This document shows positions 62,626 to 64,000 of a stretch of DNA of 64,000 nt, piece after piece. The translations under genes were made by a program, and so were the position numbers. Origin of the DNA: Sphingobacterium paucimobilis HER1398 (GTDB lineage Bacteria > Bacteroidota > Bacteroidia > Sphingobacteriales > Sphingobacteriaceae); NCBI RefSeq assembly GCF_000416985.1, contig NZ_ATDL01000007.1, positions 1 through 64,000 on the forward strand. The letters are read 5' to 3'. How positions within the stretch are numbered: the first letter of the stretch is position 1; each line of letters begins with the position of its first letter. A model generated the notes under the pieces. The model had not been told where the DNA came from, ran no database searches, and saw only the letters and a list, made by a program, of their open reading frames with translations.

Positions 62626-64000
62626 TTAATATTGATGTGATTTATGAACAATAACAAAAGCTCCCTTAAAGATCTCACGAAAGCCGTTTTCTCGGTATAT
62701 TTCCGCCCAATAGATATAGTGACCGGGAGCTGCTTTTTGTGTGTTTTCATCCCTACAATCCCATTTGATTTTTCCATCAAAACCTACACTCTGTTGTTGA
62801 ATCAATCGGTTGACTAGGGTTCCTTTTTCAGCGTAAATATTAAGGTTGAGCATGTAGTCCGCTCCGTTCAATCTATAGTTTATTTCCAGCTCATCTTCGA
62901 AGCCATCATCATCTGGAGAAACAGTTTTTGAAGTTAAAAACAGATCAATTTTTTTATTTGGATTGTCCGTATGTGTTGAATTTCGAAATCCCGGTGTCGA
63001 TCCACCTGCTATTGTGGCTGCGGATTTAAAGTTTTCCGGAAGATTGCTGTCTTCTTCATACGATTGACGCTCCAAAGATATTCCCTTGGGATTTTTGATC
63101 CAGGAGGAGTGCATCGCGGCATGATAGTATACCGAGTCCACCAGACCCCCAGGCGAATATAAAGTGACGACTCCCTGTTGGTTGGGGTAGGCAGGGAGAC
63201 TCGTCATCTCATAGACCCGATCAACAACTGCGTTAGCGTGTGTACGAATGATTTTTTCCTTCTCGGCCGTCAATACCAAAAAATCCTGAGACTCCAGCAA
63301 GAGTAGTTCGTCCGATATCGTACGATTGCCCAGAAGCCATCCCTGGAGGTTGATCGGTAGGTCCGTCCGGTTATAGATTTCAATAAAGTCGCTGCCTTCC
63401 TTTTGCGGGTTAAAGAGAATTTCATTGATTACAATATCATTATAACGTACCTGCGGCTGATCGAATAACAAATATTCGGGAACCTGAAGGAGCTGTCCGC
63501 ACAGTTCGATTTCGTTGACGGTCAATGTGTAAATCTCTTGCGGGTTGATCGTTTGATCGAAATTCAGCAGAAGGAAATCCGAATCTTCCATCCAAGATAT
63601 GGATACCGGAGTATTTACCCCGTGGTCGATGCTAAAATCTTCTTTTTGAAATTCAGGAAGAAACTGCCGTTCTATGTTAAAGCGCATACGGATTGCTTTT
63701 TCTAGTATTTCCATTTGAGCAATTGCTACTTTCGGCAAGTAGGTCTTATCCGTTATGGAGTTTGGACTCCCGGGTGTTCCTCCTTTACGCGCGATAGAAG
63801 AGGACCAATTGGATTTCATATTGCATGTCCAGTTCGGGTTTATTCGTTCCAGACTCCAACCGCCGCTTTTTTTTGAACTGTTTTGGTGCCAACTGTCTTT
63901 GTAGACAACTTCGTCCAGCAGCGTATTGCCCCGATACAATTGTATCGTAGCTCCTGAATTGTTTAACTGAGGCCAGTTTACCAATGGAATGACATTGCCA
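62626..64000 (-). CDS. lamin-tail-domain surface protein (5' end outside window)
   Basis: This frame is open to the window edge, so the N-terminus is missing. The visible part has at least two lamin-tail-like domains (WPQLNNSGATIQLYRGNTLLDEVVY split near 10 residues, and NDIVINEILFNPQKEGSDFIEIYNRT) and a C-terminal FlgD-type Ig-like domain (SPDDDGFEDELEINYRLNG ... GKIKWDCRDEN). Such proteins are secreted and may bind or cut surface polymers; no nuclease motif lies in this part. Confidence 0.85.
   Translation of the reverse strand, partial: GNVIPLVNWPQLNNSGATIQLYRGNTLLDEVVYKDSWHQNSSKKSGGWSLERINPNWTCNMKSNWSSSIARKGGTPGSPNSITDKTYLPKVAIAQMEILEKAIRMRFNIERQFLPEFQKEDFSIDHGVNTPVSISWMEDSDFLLLNFDQTINPQEIYTLTVNEIELCGQLLQVPEYLLFDQPQVRYNDIVINEILFNPQKEGSDFIEIYNRTDLPINLQGWLLGNRTISDELLLLESQDFLVLTAEKEKIIRTHANAVVDRVYEMTSLPAYPNQQGVVTLYSPGGLVDSVYYHAAMHSSWIKNPKGISLERQSYEEDSNLPENFKSAATIAGGSTPGFRNSTHTDNPNKKIDLFLTSKTVSPDDDGFEDELEINYRLNGADYMLNLNIYAEKGTLVNRLIQQQSVGFDGKIKWDCRDENTQKAAPGHYIYWAEIYRENGFREIFKGAFVIVHKSHQY

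Overview
The window comes from a Bacteroidota chromosome, most likely Sphingobacteriaceae (Sphingobacterium-like); that placement is inference from gene content. The supporting observations are a SusC/SusD pair, lipoproteins with Bacteroidota-style lipoboxes, PrfH/RtcB, an SDR-type threonine dehydrogenase, a YifB/ComM ATPase, an integrase of the conjugative-transposon type, and several promoters matching the Bacteroidota consensus TTG-N19-23-TAnnTTTG.

Layout. 1-433: three 164-bp tandem repeats, each with a decayed tRNA-Asp-like sequence and a terminator. 730-7620: an ECF sigma factor, a membrane-anchored trypsin-like protease with an anti-sigma-like N-terminus, then a SusC/SusD nutrient-uptake pair. 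7707-18759: housekeeping genes (peroxiredoxin, acyl-CoA dehydrogenase, proline synthesis proBA, uvrB, upp, YkuK-like RNase H fold, NadR-like kinase, S24 repressor, bacilliredoxin). 18836-21850: a small lipoprotein and a compact three-gene operon of an unrecognised basic protein, RtcB RNA ligase and release factor PrfH, which I read as a ribosome rescue and RNA-repair module.

22370-36938: a roughly 14.5-kb mobilizable island inserted at the 3' end of tRNA-Pro(TGG). A 17-bp sequence from the tRNA end occurs at both edges; the left edge carries it twice, each next to a duplicated terminator. The island has a tyrosine integrase, an excisionase-like HTH protein, MobC and a MobA-type relaxase, and no transfer apparatus. 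Its cargo is defensive: an AlwI-family restriction enzyme, Dam-family methylase and HTH controller in one operon, next to an 868-aa zinc-hook ATPase resembling the anticodon nuclease RloC, a HEPN-nucleotidyltransferase-HEPN protein, and an unknown lipoprotein.

37199-49429: core genes again: truncated haemoglobin, Smr protein, DUF1080 lipoprotein, a DsbD split into two genes, birA, rsfS-ftsH, LUD protein, rhomboid protease, ComM, and a YtxH/holin-like envelope cluster. 49426-58457: surface-glycan genes (GDP-fucose synthase, two glycosyltransferases, a flippase, an AsnB-like ligase without its glutaminase cysteine, CapA) interspersed with tRNA-modification genes trmB and trhO. 58514-64000: DeoR regulator, a protein with eight tandem GFKPRFK repeats, YebC, threonine dehydrogenase, and a lamin-tail surface protein cut by the window edge.

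The best candidates for something little described are the third gene of the PrfH-RtcB operon (21116-21850) and the restriction/RloC-like/HEPN defence cargo of the island.
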